Assembly: GCF_012290005.1 (NCBI RefSeq)
Contig: NZ_JAAXMS010000005.1
Location: 434,001 to 498,000, forward strand
Direction of reading: 5' to 3'
DNA: 64,000 bases
Origin: Crateriforma spongiae
Lineage (GTDB): Bacteria; Planctomycetota; Planctomycetia; Pirellulales; Pirellulaceae
A model generated the notes under the pieces. The model saw only the letters and a program-made list of their open reading frames with translations, was not told the origin of the DNA and ran no database searches. Positions 48,394 to 57,663 of the stretch are shown in pieces (position 1 is the first letter of the stretch; every line of letters begins with the position of its first letter). The position numbers were made by a program, and so were the translations under genes.

Positions 48394-49724
48394 GCCATGA
48401 TTCCGCGGATCGCCTGTGAACCGTCCGGCGTGATTCGTACCGGTCGACCGTCAGACGTCTTCAGCACACCGGCGGGATCAATGCCCAACAGGGTATAGAC
48501 CGTGGCGGCCAAATCCGCGGGTGTCACCGGTTGATCGGCGGGCAATTCCCCCTGTGCGTCGCTGGCCCCATAAACATTGCCTGCCATGATCCCGCCGCCG
48601 GCCAACAAGACGCTGAAGCAGTTGGGCCAGTGGTCGCGACCACCGCGAGTGTTGATCTTCGGCGTCCGACCGAACTCTCCCATCACGATGACCAGCGTGT
48701 CGTCCAGCCGTCCACGCTGGTCCAAATCTTCCACCAATGCAGAAACCGCACGATCCAATGCCGGTAGGTGAGCGTTCTGGTCGTTGGGAAATCGCTGTTT
48801 CAAATTCACGATGTCTTGGTGCGTATCCCAACCCGGACTGTTCACCGTCACAAAAGGAACGCCTCGTTCGACCAAACGCCGCGCCAGCAAACAACTTTGC
48901 CCCACTCCGTTGCCGCCAACCCGACCATACCGTTTTCGTACAGCGTCTGGTTCCCTGTGAATGTCAAAGGCGGCCTTGGCGTCGGCGGACGCAATCAAAT
49001 CATAGGCACGCCGCAAATCTTCGTTCGGTTTCAAACCGCCTGCATCCGCCACGCGACTGAACTGATCAATCGCGTCAACGAACTGGCGTCGACGATCCAA
49101 TCGTTGAAGATCCAAACCGCGATAGAAGTCCAAATCTTTGACCCGAAAATCAGCTTGGTCGGGCTTGCCGCCGACTTCAAAGGCTGCGGTTTCGGTCGGC
49201 AAGAAACCGTGATCCTGGATATTGCCGGTGAACTGAGGAACCGCCACATTCGGCGGCAGCACACCGGACGCCGGGCGATGCATCGACAAAGTGGACCCGA
49301 ACGCGGGATAGTCCAAGGCCGGCGACGGACGATAGCCCGTCATCATGTAGTGCGTGCCAAAGTTGTGTTCGCCCAGCGGCGACGTCATCGAACGAACGAT
49401 CGTCATCTTGTGAAGCAAGCCGGCCAATCGCGGCAAGCATTCGCCGATTCGAACGCCAGAAATTGACGTTGGGATTGAACCCAAAGGCCCACGCACCTCT
49501 TCCGCCGCATCCGGTTTGACGTCAAAAGACTCCAAGTGGCTCGGTCCGCCATCCAGCCAAACCAGGATGCAGGATTTGGCTTTCGCAACCGGTTGATGAT
49601 CGGCGTTGGCGCGTCGACAGTGATGGAATCCACCGATGCCGAGACCAAAAGCGGTCAAGCCTCCCACGCGGATGATGTTTCGGCGACTGACACCGTCGCA
49701 ACGCAAAGACGAATTCATCGACAT
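48390..49724 (-). CDS. DUF1501 protein (sulfatase-superfamily fold, Tat-exported)
   Basis: 444 residues from ATG 49724. A twin-arginine leader (GVSRRNIIRVGGLTAFGLGIGGF) is followed by DUF1501 hallmarks: CILVWLDGGPSHLESFDVKPDA, LGEHNFGTHYMMTGYRPS, VTVNSPGWDTHQDIV and VIVMGEFGRTPKIN with RDHWPNCFSVLLAGGG. DUF1501 proteins share the alkaline-phosphatase/sulfatase fold. It lies between a DUF1549/DUF1553 gene (nine-base gap) and a WD40 gene (overlap). The substrate is unknown. A longer start at 49775 would run into the upstream gene. Confidence 0.92.
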   Translation of the reverse strand: MSMNSSLRCDGVSRRNIIRVGGLTAFGLGIGGFHHCRRANADHQPVAKAKSCILVWLDGGPSHLESFDVKPDAAEEVRGPLGSIPTSISGVRIGECLPRLAGLLHKMTIVRSMTSPLGEHNFGTHYMMTGYRPSPALDYPAFGSTLSMHRPASGVLPPNVAVPQFTGNIQDHGFLPTETAAFEVGGKPDQADFRVKDLDFYRGLDLQRLDRRRQFVDAIDQFSRVADAGGLKPNEDLRRAYDLIASADAKAAFDIHREPDAVRKRYGRVGGNGVGQSCLLARRLVERGVPFVTVNSPGWDTHQDIVNLKQRFPNDQNAHLPALDRAVSALVEDLDQRGRLDDTLVIVMGEFGRTPKINTRGGRDHWPNCFSVLLAGGGIMAGNVYGASDAQGELPADQPVTPADLAATVYTLLGIDPAGVLKTSDGRPVRITPDGSQAIRGIMA

Positions 49725-49732
49725 CTGGCTCG

Positions 49733-51880
49733 CTAATGATTGGTTGCGAATTCGCGACTGGACACCATCGCCCACATCACATCTTCCAGGAAATCCGCCG
49801 GGTCATCGGCCATTTCCAAGTGATCCACCCAGAACGCCTTTTCATTTTCCGTCGGATCTCGACATAACGCGGCCGCATAAATCTGTTCGACGGTCTGCAT
49901 CGCGGTCATGTTGGCATCACGACAAGACCTTAACCGCCCACGTGTTGCATCGATTCGGTCGTTCAGCAATTCACCGTTGAACAGGTGCAGCATCGTTGAC
50001 ATGCCGGTCGACGCCGTATCATCGGCCATGCAAATCGCTTTCGGATCGCATCGCCCCAAAACCTCCAAAGATGGAATTTGCACCGCCCCGTCGACCAAAT
50101 CAATCGCCCGATCGATATCGCCCCAAGCCGAATAGTCGTCGGCAATGCCAATGACATCGCTGATGGCATCGGCCAGCACGGACGGCGACAACGGCCGACG
50201 CAGTGCGTGGGAATAAAAACGGTCGTCGTGCTGGTTTTGAGAATTCGCCACACTGTCGCGTTGATACGCATCACTGTTGGCGATCAAACGCAGCGTCTTG
50301 CGAATTTGGTATCCGTTGGCCACAAAATCATCCGCCAAGTGTTGCAACAATTCCGGATGGCTGGCGGGATTCGTTTGGCGGAAATCATCGACGGCATCGA
50401 CCAGTCCACGCCCCATCATGTGTTTCCACATGCGATTGACGGCCGCCTTGGCAAAATACGGATTGTCGTCGTCGACCAGCCACCGCGAAAACGTCTGCAC
50501 CATGGGCTGGTTGGTTGCCAGCTGGCGTCCGCCCGGAATTCGCGGAATGGCCGGCTGTAGCGTCACCGGATGCGTGATTGTGGCGGCGGAATCCAAACGA
50601 ACGACGGGACCCGATTGGACGGTCGCAAAAATTGCCGCCAAGCCGTGGTAATCATCCTGTGTCCAGCGGTCCAGCGGATGATCGTGGCAATTCGCACATC
50701 GCATTCGCGAACCCATGAAAACTTCGCTAACTAATTCTGCCGTGGGTCGTCCACCTGGTGCGATCCGATAGAAGTTTGCCGGCCCGACTTGATGCGTGTC
50801 GCCGCTGGCCGTCAGCATTTGCTGGACCAAATCGTCGAAACTCACTCGATCCTGAATCGATCGATATAGCCAATCGCGATATGCTTCCGTCGCTTTCTGG
50901 TCGTTGTTCTGACTGCGTACGCGAAACCACTCCGCTAGCTGGGACGTCCAGTAACGGCTGAACGCTTCGGATCCCAACAGGTGATCGATCCACTGTTCAC
51001 GTTTGTCGTCGCGGTGGTCTTCCAGAAACGAACGTCGTTGATCAAGCGTCGGTAAGCGTCCCGTCAAATCCAACGTGACTCTTCTCAAGAATGCTTCGTC
51101 GTCGGTTTTCGGCGACGCCGGCAACCGCAGATCCGACAGTATTCGATTGACGCTGCGATCGATCATTCCAATCGCTTCATTCTCCCGGTCATCCGATTCG
51201 ACTTCCAAAGCCGCATCGCCGATTGGTGCACGAATCTGAATCGGCTGGACGCGATTGATGAAGCGAGCAACTAAAACATGGCTGCCCGGCCGCAACACTT
51301 GGACTGATCCAACGTCCTCCTGGACCGACAATGCGGCGGGATCATCCGGTGCCAAGATGGTGTTCGCGGTGACGTCTCGGGTCATCCCGTCACTAAACTT
51401 GGCGATTGCCTTCAACGAAACCGATTGGCCGACCGCATCGACGGTGACCTGTTGCGGATGAATGGAAAGGTCGACCAAGCGTCGATCGCTTTCGAATCGG
51501 GCTCCTGCCGCGATCCATCGCGTGATCGTTCGCGCCGCGTCGCTATCGATGTCGAACCGTTGTTCGCCTCCGTGGGCCAGTTGCCCGGTCGGTTTCAGCA
51601 GCAACAAACTGTTCTCTGGACGGACGCCGTTGACCCGACGCCCGCCGACTTGCCGCACGATCGCATCGTAGTCGTCGGCAGGTCGACTGCCGAACAATGA
51701 CAGTTTGAAATTGCCCCGCCCCAAAGCGGCCCCATGACAGGCGCCCGCGTTACAACCGTGTTTGGTCAAAATCGGCAGCACGTCGGCGCGAAAGTCGATT
51801 CGATCGTCCGCGCACAAACGCGCATCAATCGTGATCATCATGCCCAATGCCAATGCCGATCGGATCCAACAATTCATCAA
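49733..51880 (-). CDS. DUF1549/DUF1553 protein with heme-like CxxxxCH motif (planctomycete cytochrome-like)
   Basis: 715 residues with signal peptide (about 1-24). A CNAGACHG motif (C43, C48, H49) resembles the cytochrome-c-like leader typical of this family, and a second MRCANCHDHPLDRW motif (CxxCH) lies in the DUF1549 to DUF1553 junction. Between residues about 135 and 230 is a BIG2/Ig-like domain (VDAVGQSVSLKAIAKFSDG). DUF1549 spans about 245-450 and DUF1553 about 470-700 (DNPYFAKAAVNRMWKHMMGRGLVDAVDDFRQTNPAS, written here as consecutive parts: DNPYFAKAAVNRMW and GRGLVDAVDD). It is exported. Families always accompany DUF1501; the reaction is unknown, and heme attachment is an inference. 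Confidence 0.9.
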   Translation of the reverse strand: MMNCWIRSALALGMMITIDARLCADDRIDFRADVLPILTKHGCNAGACHGAALGRGNFKLSLFGSRPADDYDAIVRQVGGRRVNGVRPENSLLLLKPTGQLAHGGEQRFDIDSDAARTITRWIAAGARFESDRRLVDLSIHPQQVTVDAVGQSVSLKAIAKFSDGMTRDVTANTILAPDDPAALSVQEDVGSVQVLRPGSHVLVARFINRVQPIQIRAPIGDAALEVESDDRENEAIGMIDRSVNRILSDLRLPASPKTDDEAFLRRVTLDLTGRLPTLDQRRSFLEDHRDDKREQWIDHLLGSEAFSRYWTSQLAEWFRVRSQNNDQKATEAYRDWLYRSIQDRVSFDDLVQQMLTASGDTHQVGPANFYRIAPGGRPTAELVSEVFMGSRMRCANCHDHPLDRWTQDDYHGLAAIFATVQSGPVVRLDSAATITHPVTLQPAIPRIPGGRQLATNQPMVQTFSRWLVDDDNPYFAKAAVNRMWKHMMGRGLVDAVDDFRQTNPASHPELLQHLADDFVANGYQIRKTLRLIANSDAYQRDSVANSQNQHDDRFYSHALRRPLSPSVLADAISDVIGIADDYSAWGDIDRAIDLVDGAVQIPSLEVLGRCDPKAICMADDTASTGMSTMLHLFNGELLNDRIDATRGRLRSCRDANMTAMQTVEQIYAAALCRDPTENEKAFWVDHLEMADDPADFLEDVMWAMVSSREFATNH

Positions 51881-51940
51881 TGGTTCACCCGCGAAAGCAT
51901 CCTTCTACACTGGCCCCATCGAAACACGACCTCGCAGCAT

Positions 51941-53335
51941 TCACTTGGCGGCCGCTTTGACACTGGACGTGGACTTTGCCTTCTTCCCTTTCTTCTTCGC
52001 GGCGGCCGGTTTCTTTTGCGCCACGTTGGGAACCGGTTTGTCCGCCAGAATTTCAAGCATCATTTGGCGAGCCTGCTTCGCCTCGGCGGATTCGTCCTCG
52101 GTGATATCAACGTAGCCGCTGCCATCGCGGGATTCACCACAGTCGTACAGTTGACCAAAGTTGGTGGGTGAATTGTTTTCCAACAGATATCGTTTCGTTC
52201 GCACCACGCGTTTTCCACCCAGCGGAGCATAAATCCAATCGCGCAACGGCGTCATGTCACCTTGCAAGTACGGCGCAAATGAAACGCCGTCGATGATGTG
52301 ATCTTCAGGCAGTTCGATCGAAGCAACCTCACAGATCGTCGGTACAATGTCCGACAGGTCCACCAATTCTCTGCACTCGCCCGAAGGTTTCACCAGGTTG
52401 GGGCTGTTGACGATGAAGGGCACGCGACAGCCCATCTCGGTCGTTTTGGCTTTTCCATTGCCGCTGGAGCCATTGTCGCCAACGAAAATGACCAAGGTGT
52501 TTTCTCGGCGTCCCATGGATTCCAAGCCATCGATCAGTTTGCCGATGATCTTGTCGGTGTATTGCACATTGGCCTGCCAGTTCTTTCGCGGACTATGTTG
52601 AAAGCGATCCTTGATCGTTTCGGTGGTGTCCGGTGTCGTAAAAAACTGGCCGTGCGTCAAAGCCATCGGATAGTAGACAAAGAATGGATCTTCGGGATGT
52701 CGCTGAACAAAATCCAAAATGAAATCGGAATAGATATCCGGTCCATAACTGTCGTCGTCCGTATCCAAGTACTTTCCATTTTGAACGATCGATGGATGCC
52801 AATAACGACAGGTCTTGCCGCCCGGCTTGCCTTCCCAAGCGCCGTCGTGCGTCACGCCTTCGGGCAGATTGTGGGTGTAGGCCCACATGCAATACTCATC
52901 AAAGCCGCATTCGTGAATCAACGTCGGATGCTCTCCGGACAACTGCCACTTCCCCGCATGGGCGGTCGCATAGCCGGCCTGTTGAAACAGCTTGCCAAAC
53001 GTCAAATGGCTGCCGATATCATCCGGCCCCGTGTTCGCCGGTGGACCACCCGGACGATTGGGAAAATGGTACACACCATTATGATGCGCGTACTGACCGG
53101 TCATGATTTCGAATCGGGTCGTATGACAAATCGGTGTCGAATACCCCGTTGTGAACCACACCCCAGTCTTTCCAAGTTCATCCAACACTGGTGTTTGATG
53201 TTTGGGGTGACCATAGAGCGACAATTCATGGGCACCGATGTCGTCACACAAAATCACCAAGACATTGGGGCGTTCGTCGGCCCGCAGTGGTGACAAAGCT
53301 GCACAGACCAGAGCGGTAAAAATGACGGATCGCAT
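51941..53335 (-). CDS. Secreted sulfatase with non-canonical CxTxR motif
   Basis: 464 residues with signal peptide (1-19). Metal residues D31-D32 (LVILCDDIG), then the formylglycine position C70-H-T-T-R74 in STPICHTTRFEIMTG, where the canonical proline is a threonine; VGDNGSSGNGKAKTTEMG and DNG supply the later acidic and His-region residues. The rest follows the arylsulfatase A fold to about residue 430. A C-terminal Lys/Ala-rich tail (QKKPAAAKKKGKKAKSTSS) is unusual and could bind polyanions or the cell surface. Divergent from the GH117 gene, suggesting shared control. It would desulfate a polysaccharide outside the cell if the Cys is matured. Confidence 0.9.
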   Translation of the reverse strand: MRSVIFTALVCAALSPLRADERPNVLVILCDDIGAHELSLYGHPKHQTPVLDELGKTGVWFTTGYSTPICHTTRFEIMTGQYAHHNGVYHFPNRPGGPPANTGPDDIGSHLTFGKLFQQAGYATAHAGKWQLSGEHPTLIHECGFDEYCMWAYTHNLPEGVTHDGAWEGKPGGKTCRYWHPSIVQNGKYLDTDDDSYGPDIYSDFILDFVQRHPEDPFFVYYPMALTHGQFFTTPDTTETIKDRFQHSPRKNWQANVQYTDKIIGKLIDGLESMGRRENTLVIFVGDNGSSGNGKAKTTEMGCRVPFIVNSPNLVKPSGECRELVDLSDIVPTICEVASIELPEDHIIDGVSFAPYLQGDMTPLRDWIYAPLGGKRVVRTKRYLLENNSPTNFGQLYDCGESRDGSGYVDITEDESAEAKQARQMMLEILADKPVPNVAQKKPAAAKKKGKKAKSTSSVKAAAK

Positions 53336-53516
53336 GGCAGGCGAACCTTTCGATCAGACAGGTGGGAATGAACAAGATCAGTTGGGAGGGATGTCCCGAC
53401 AGCGGGCAAGCGATTGGGGTAGTCGCTCGCCGTCAAGCCATCACCATCTTAGCGAAGCCACCGTGACCGTCGCGACCGAATCAGCCGATTGCCCGATTCA
53501 TCACGACCGCACCTGC

Positions 53517-53530
53517 GATTGTTTACAATC
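53517..53530. promoter_or_regulatory. Palindromic site between divergent sulfatase and GH117 genes
   Basis: GATTGT-TT-ACAATC, with 6-bp perfect arms, lies 73 bases before the GH117 start and 181 bases from the divergent sulfatase start. It is one base different from the perfect palindrome at 22830. It could be a regulator operator; TTTACAAT may also be a -10. Confidence 0.4.
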
Positions 53531-53603
53531 AGCAACCAGGCCGCCTCCGGGGCGGCACTCCGCCCAATGTCCCCACACTGTTCCCCCGCTCAGGTCCCCC
53601 TCG

Positions 53604-54911
53604 ATGCGAACTATTTTCCGCTTGCTGATCCCCACCTGCGTGCTGACCGGCGGTCTGATGTCGGCCATGTGCTGCGTCTCCGACGAACCGACGGATCCAA
53701 AGTCTGTCCCAGCCTTTCCTTACGGCGAGGTCCCCGAACAGAAACCTGACATTCCGCTGAGCCGCGCGATGCAGCGAGTTTACGACGGAACCTATGCAGG
53801 ACTGGACTGCGCACGCAACGAACTGTTCAGTCGTTTCAAGTACACGCCATTGAAAGGCCTGGACTATTCCAACGGCGACGGGACCGTTTCCCGGCGTGAT
53901 GCAACCAAGATCATCAAGCACGATGGCAAGTTCTATGTCTGGTACACCAAGCGTCACACTGCGACGCCGCCCAACTATGACGGCGGAGCCAACGATACGA
54001 TCCCGTCACGCGACTGGGACCTAGCGGAGATTTGGTATGCGACCAGCACCGACGGTTTTACTTGGCAAGAGCAGGCCGTGGCCATCGAGCAAAACGAGAA
54101 ACCCAATCCAGGTTGGCGATCCGTCTCCACACCCGACATCCTGGTTTGGCAAGGCAAGTATTACCTTTACTATCAAGCGTACTTGGCGATGCCGGGCAGC
54201 CGAACCAGCAGTGCGACCAACGGCGACGACTGTCCCGTGTCCGCATCGGTGGCCGATTCACCCGATGGCCCGTGGACCCCGTGCAACAGAATCGTTGTCG
54301 ACAACGGACCGCCGGGATCATGGGATCAATACGTGATCCATGATCCGTATCCTTTGGTGCGAAACGGCAAAATCTATCTTTATTACAAGGGTGAAATGGG
54401 CGGCGACCCACCGGTGCGTGCCCAGGGTTTGGCGATCGCCGATCATCCGTTTGGTCCGTTTCGCAAACACCCGCTGAACCCCGTCATCAACTCGGGCCAC
54501 GAAACATCGTTGTTTCCATTCAAAGAAGGTTTGGCGGCACTCGTCAGCCGACATGGGCTGGAACACAACACCATCCAGTACGCGCCCGATGGAGTCAATT
54601 TCGAAGTCGCGGCGATCACCGGACTGATGCCGATCGCGCCGGGTGCCTACGTTCCCGATGCGTTCACCGATACCAAAGACGGACGCGGAATCACGTGGGG
54701 ACTCTGCCACTTTCGAAACATCAAACGTGACGAAGGCAAAAGCCACAGCATGCTTGCACGATTCGATTGTGATCTCAGCCTGGACGTGCACGATATCGAA
54801 ATGAAGGAAAGCGATATCTTCAACGACCCGGAAATCAATTTCAAATTTGGTCTGTCTGAACAACAGCGTGAACGCATCGAATCGAACGCTCGGGCGGAAT
54901 TAAAACGCTAG
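53604..54911 (+). CDS. Glycoside hydrolase family 117-like (1,3-alpha-3,6-anhydro-L-galactosidase-like)
   Basis: 435 residues with signal peptide and a possible lipobox-like Cys (SAMCCVSDE). The GH117 pattern is clear: LSRAMQRVYDGTY, VSRRDATKIIKHDGKFYVWYT, IPSRDWDLAEIWYATSTDGF, WRSVSTPDILVWQGKYYLYY, SASVADSPDGPW, WDQYVIHDPYPLVRNGKIYL and YKGEMGGDPPVRAQGLAI. GH117 enzymes release 3,6-anhydro-L-galactose from agar oligosaccharides, and related members act on other anhydro-sugars. Active Asp and His are in HDPYP and DILVW regions by family analogy. The start at 53604 is placed at the signal peptide; the frame is open further upstream without support. It is convergent with the TRIC gene, three bases between stops. 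Confidence 0.9.
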   Translation: MRTIFRLLIPTCVLTGGLMSAMCCVSDEPTDPKSVPAFPYGEVPEQKPDIPLSRAMQRVYDGTYAGLDCARNELFSRFKYTPLKGLDYSNGDGTVSRRDATKIIKHDGKFYVWYTKRHTATPPNYDGGANDTIPSRDWDLAEIWYATSTDGFTWQEQAVAIEQNEKPNPGWRSVSTPDILVWQGKYYLYYQAYLAMPGSRTSSATNGDDCPVSASVADSPDGPWTPCNRIVVDNGPPGSWDQYVIHDPYPLVRNGKIYLYYKGEMGGDPPVRAQGLAIADHPFGPFRKHPLNPVINSGHETSLFPFKEGLAALVSRHGLEHNTIQYAPDGVNFEVAAITGLMPIAPGAYVPDAFTDTKDGRGITWGLCHFRNIKRDEGKSHSMLARFDCDLSLDVHDIEMKESDIFNDPEINFKFGLSEQQRERIESNARAELKR

Positions 54912-54914
54912 GTT

Positions 54915-55523
54915 TCACTCGTCCGCCTCGGTCTGCGGCAAAATCCACTGAAAGCGTAACGCCAACAGTCGAAAGACAACGATCACGATGATGGCGACCG
55001 GGCCGGCGATGGGGCGCGCCGGTTCCCATTGCTGCAACAACACATAAAACCACGAACCGGTGAACGCGCAAGTCGCGTACATGGGGGCGGGGCGAAACAG
55101 ACTGGGGACTTGGTTACAGATCACCTCTGCCATCACGCCGCCGAAGGTTCCGGTGATCGCGCCCATCAATGCGGCAACAAAAAACGACGTACCCGATTCC
55201 AACGCCGCGTCGGTGCCCGCAACGCTGAACAGCCCTAACCCCAAGGCATCAGGAATGATCAGCCATTTTTCGATCGATTTCGGAAATCGCGGGACCACGG
55301 ATGTGACCAAAGCTAGGAAAAACACGATCACCGGGTAGTGGTGCTTTTCAATCCAGAACAGCGGGTGTCGATCCAGAAAAATGTCCCGCAGCGATCCACC
55401 GCCAAACGCGACGATCAATGCCATGCTGAACACGCCGGCGAAGTCCATGTTGTGCCGTCGAGCCAGCGAGACGCCAAAGATGGCACTGGCGATCACCGCC
55501 AACAATTCAATGATCTGATCCAT
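54915..55523 (-). CDS. TRIC-family (UPF0126) cation channel
   Basis: 202 residues with seven hydrophobic segments and two repeats of the family motif: FAGVFSMALIVAFGGGSLRDIFLDR and ALMGAITGTFGGVMAEVICNQVP, the inverted paired repeats of trimeric intracellular cation channel-like bacterial proteins. It likely conducts K+ or other monovalent cations as a trimer in the inner membrane. It is oriented against GH117 and shares strand with the sulfatase upstream, but is separated from it by 168 bases. Confidence 0.9.
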   Translation of the reverse strand: MDQIIELLAVIASAIFGVSLARRHNMDFAGVFSMALIVAFGGGSLRDIFLDRHPLFWIEKHHYPVIVFFLALVTSVVPRFPKSIEKWLIIPDALGLGLFSVAGTDAALESGTSFFVAALMGAITGTFGGVMAEVICNQVPSLFRPAPMYATCAFTGSWFYVLLQQWEPARPIAGPVAIIVIVVFRLLALRFQWILPQTEADE

Positions 55524-55691
55524 CGGCCGGGAACCCTTTGCCCGAAAAAGCCGGGATTGTAGATCAGCCGGGTTCCAAGCGGGACCATCATTTCAGGCTC
55601 CATCCGGCCGACGTTTCCACAGGCAAAACAGCCACCGAACGTTCGACGGACCAATCCACACCGATGGACCCGAACCGGCACCCCGCCCAGA

Positions 55692-57578
55692 TCATTTGAC
55701 GGTGTTGTTGGTGCCTTCCAGTTCGTTGAGCGCGCGATTGATCACGCGAACGCGATACTTGCCTTCGGAGTTGAAACCGGGGGTGTACTGAAGACCTTGC
55801 CGCATGTCATCGATGACGGGTCGAGCCTGTTCGTCGATCTCGTCCAACACGATCGCCGCGTGCAAGCGTTCCCACTGCTGTCCCGTCGTCATTTCGTTGA
55901 TCAGCACACCCAACGCTTGCTCCGGAGCGCCCATCCGACAAAGCGCTCGTGCCGCGGCAGTACGAACGGCCGATGATTCGTCGTGCAACATCTTTTGCAT
56001 CCCATCAATGGCGGAACCCTTTGCCGAATCCGCCATGTTGCCGATGCCCACCGCCGCCCAGTAGCGCACGGCGCTGTCGGGATCATCGGTTGCACGGACC
56101 AAATCGGGCAAAGCCGACGGTCCGGATGATGCCAACACGGCGGTGTCGGCGATTCGAGCTACGGTGGATTCCTGCCCGGGTTGTCGAAGGATCGCGTATT
56201 CGTTGCCCAGCGTTTCTCGACGTTCGATAATGATCGGCTCGGGAATCAATCCGATATCCCGAGTCTGCTTGACCCAGCGAAGGTGCGCATCACGCATACG
56301 TTTCAGCTGGTCAGCAAATGCGGGATCATCCGCCAGATTGTTGACTTGATGGGGGTCGGCGACACAGTCGTATAACTCTTCGACCGGCTTGGTCGGCGCG
56401 AACAAAGCCTCCGCCTCAGCAGGCAACTCTCCCGCTTCGTGAAGTCGTCGAAGCTCCCGCATCGTCGCGCCCTTTTCCGGCGTATTCATGTACTGGTAGT
56501 ACGTCTTCAGCGGCTCGTAATTTCGGATGTAACGGAACCTTTTGTCACGGACCGTTCGGATGATGTCGTACCTTTCATCCATCCGGTCGCGTCCGCCATA
56601 GACGTAATCGCGTGGCGACGCGGCACCATTGCCAAGAAACGCTTGACCTTGGACATGGGGGGGGACTTCAATGCCTGCGAGCCGCAGCACGGTGGGGCCA
56701 AAGTCGATCGAACTGACCAGCCGGTCGGTTGTTGTTCCAGGCCGTTCTTCATCGGAATCACGAAACCGCTCCGGAATCCGGATCACCAGTGGGATGTGGG
56801 TTCCGGAGTCATAAAGCCAACGTTTGGCCCGAGGCAATCCGACGCCATGGTCCGACCAAAACATGATGATCGTGTTGTCGTACAGCCCGTCTTCCTTCAA
56901 CTGATCGATCAAATCACCGGCCCAGTGATCCATCGCCGTGATCAGTTCATAGTTGCGTTTCCAGTCTTCGCGAACGGTCGGCGTGTCGGGATAGTAGGGA
57001 GGAAGCGTCAACGCGTCGGCGTCTTGACGCTCCGAAGGAGCCAACCCCTCTGTCACGGACTTGTACTTCTCCGAACTTGCGATTCCTGACTCGTGACATC
57101 CAGTGAAATTGAAGACGGAAAAGAACGGTTGGGACTTTTCTGGACGATTTCGCCAATGGGCTTTGCGGGATGATTCATCCCACGTGTCTTTGGGGTGGTC
57201 GAACTGGTAGTCCGTTTTGGAATTGTTGGTGCAGTAGTAACCCGTTTGACGCAGATAGATCGGGAATGGCTTGATGTCGTCGGGCAACTTTGCCGTGCAA
57301 CGCATGTGGTGCGTGCCAAGGGTCGTTTGATACAGGCCGGTGATGATCCCGCTGCGACACGGCGCACACACACCCGCGGTGGTGAACGCGTGGGAGTACC
57401 TCACACCTTCCTTTGCCAACTGATCGATATTCGGCGTGATGGCGTTCGGGTCGCCGTAACATCCCAGATGCGGGCTGATGTCTTCGCAGGATAGCCAAAG
57501 AATGTTCGGACGGTCTTGGTCCGCGATGCCGTTTACTGCCGCAAGTCCGACTAGACAAGCGAAGATCAGAAGTCTCAT
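55692..57578 (-). CDS. Secreted sulfatase with C-terminal HEAT repeats
   Basis: 628 residues, signal peptide 1-19. The formylglycine motif is canonical: C71-A-P-C-R75 in TTAGVCAPCRSGIITG. The first metal pair reads E32-D33 (LWLSCEDISP). SDHGVGLPRAKRWLYDSG and HMR follow. Residues 1-470 form the sulfatase; residues about 480-610 hold HEAT-like helical repeats (LPDLVRATDDPDSAVRYWA, AIDGMQKMLHDESSAVRTAA, ALGVLINEMTTG). The fusion suggests a protein-contact module. It stands alone upstream of TRIC, with an inverted repeat GACATC-N6-GATGTC (57632-57649) upstream of its start. Confidence 0.9.
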   Translation of the reverse strand: MRLLIFACLVGLAAVNGIADQDRPNILWLSCEDISPHLGCYGDPNAITPNIDQLAKEGVRYSHAFTTAGVCAPCRSGIITGLYQTTLGTHHMRCTAKLPDDIKPFPIYLRQTGYYCTNNSKTDYQFDHPKDTWDESSRKAHWRNRPEKSQPFFSVFNFTGCHESGIASSEKYKSVTEGLAPSERQDADALTLPPYYPDTPTVREDWKRNYELITAMDHWAGDLIDQLKEDGLYDNTIIMFWSDHGVGLPRAKRWLYDSGTHIPLVIRIPERFRDSDEERPGTTTDRLVSSIDFGPTVLRLAGIEVPPHVQGQAFLGNGAASPRDYVYGGRDRMDERYDIIRTVRDKRFRYIRNYEPLKTYYQYMNTPEKGATMRELRRLHEAGELPAEAEALFAPTKPVEELYDCVADPHQVNNLADDPAFADQLKRMRDAHLRWVKQTRDIGLIPEPIIIERRETLGNEYAILRQPGQESTVARIADTAVLASSGPSALPDLVRATDDPDSAVRYWAAVGIGNMADSAKGSAIDGMQKMLHDESSAVRTAAARALCRMGAPEQALGVLINEMTTGQQWERLHAAIVLDEIDEQARPVIDDMRQGLQYTPGFNSEGKYRVRVINRALNELEGTNNTVK

Positions 57579-57663
57579 GTTTGCGTTCCGCTTTTCGTTT
57601 CAACGATGTTTCGCCACATATGCTGTGATGCGACATCATAAGCGATGTCATGCCAGCGCTGTC

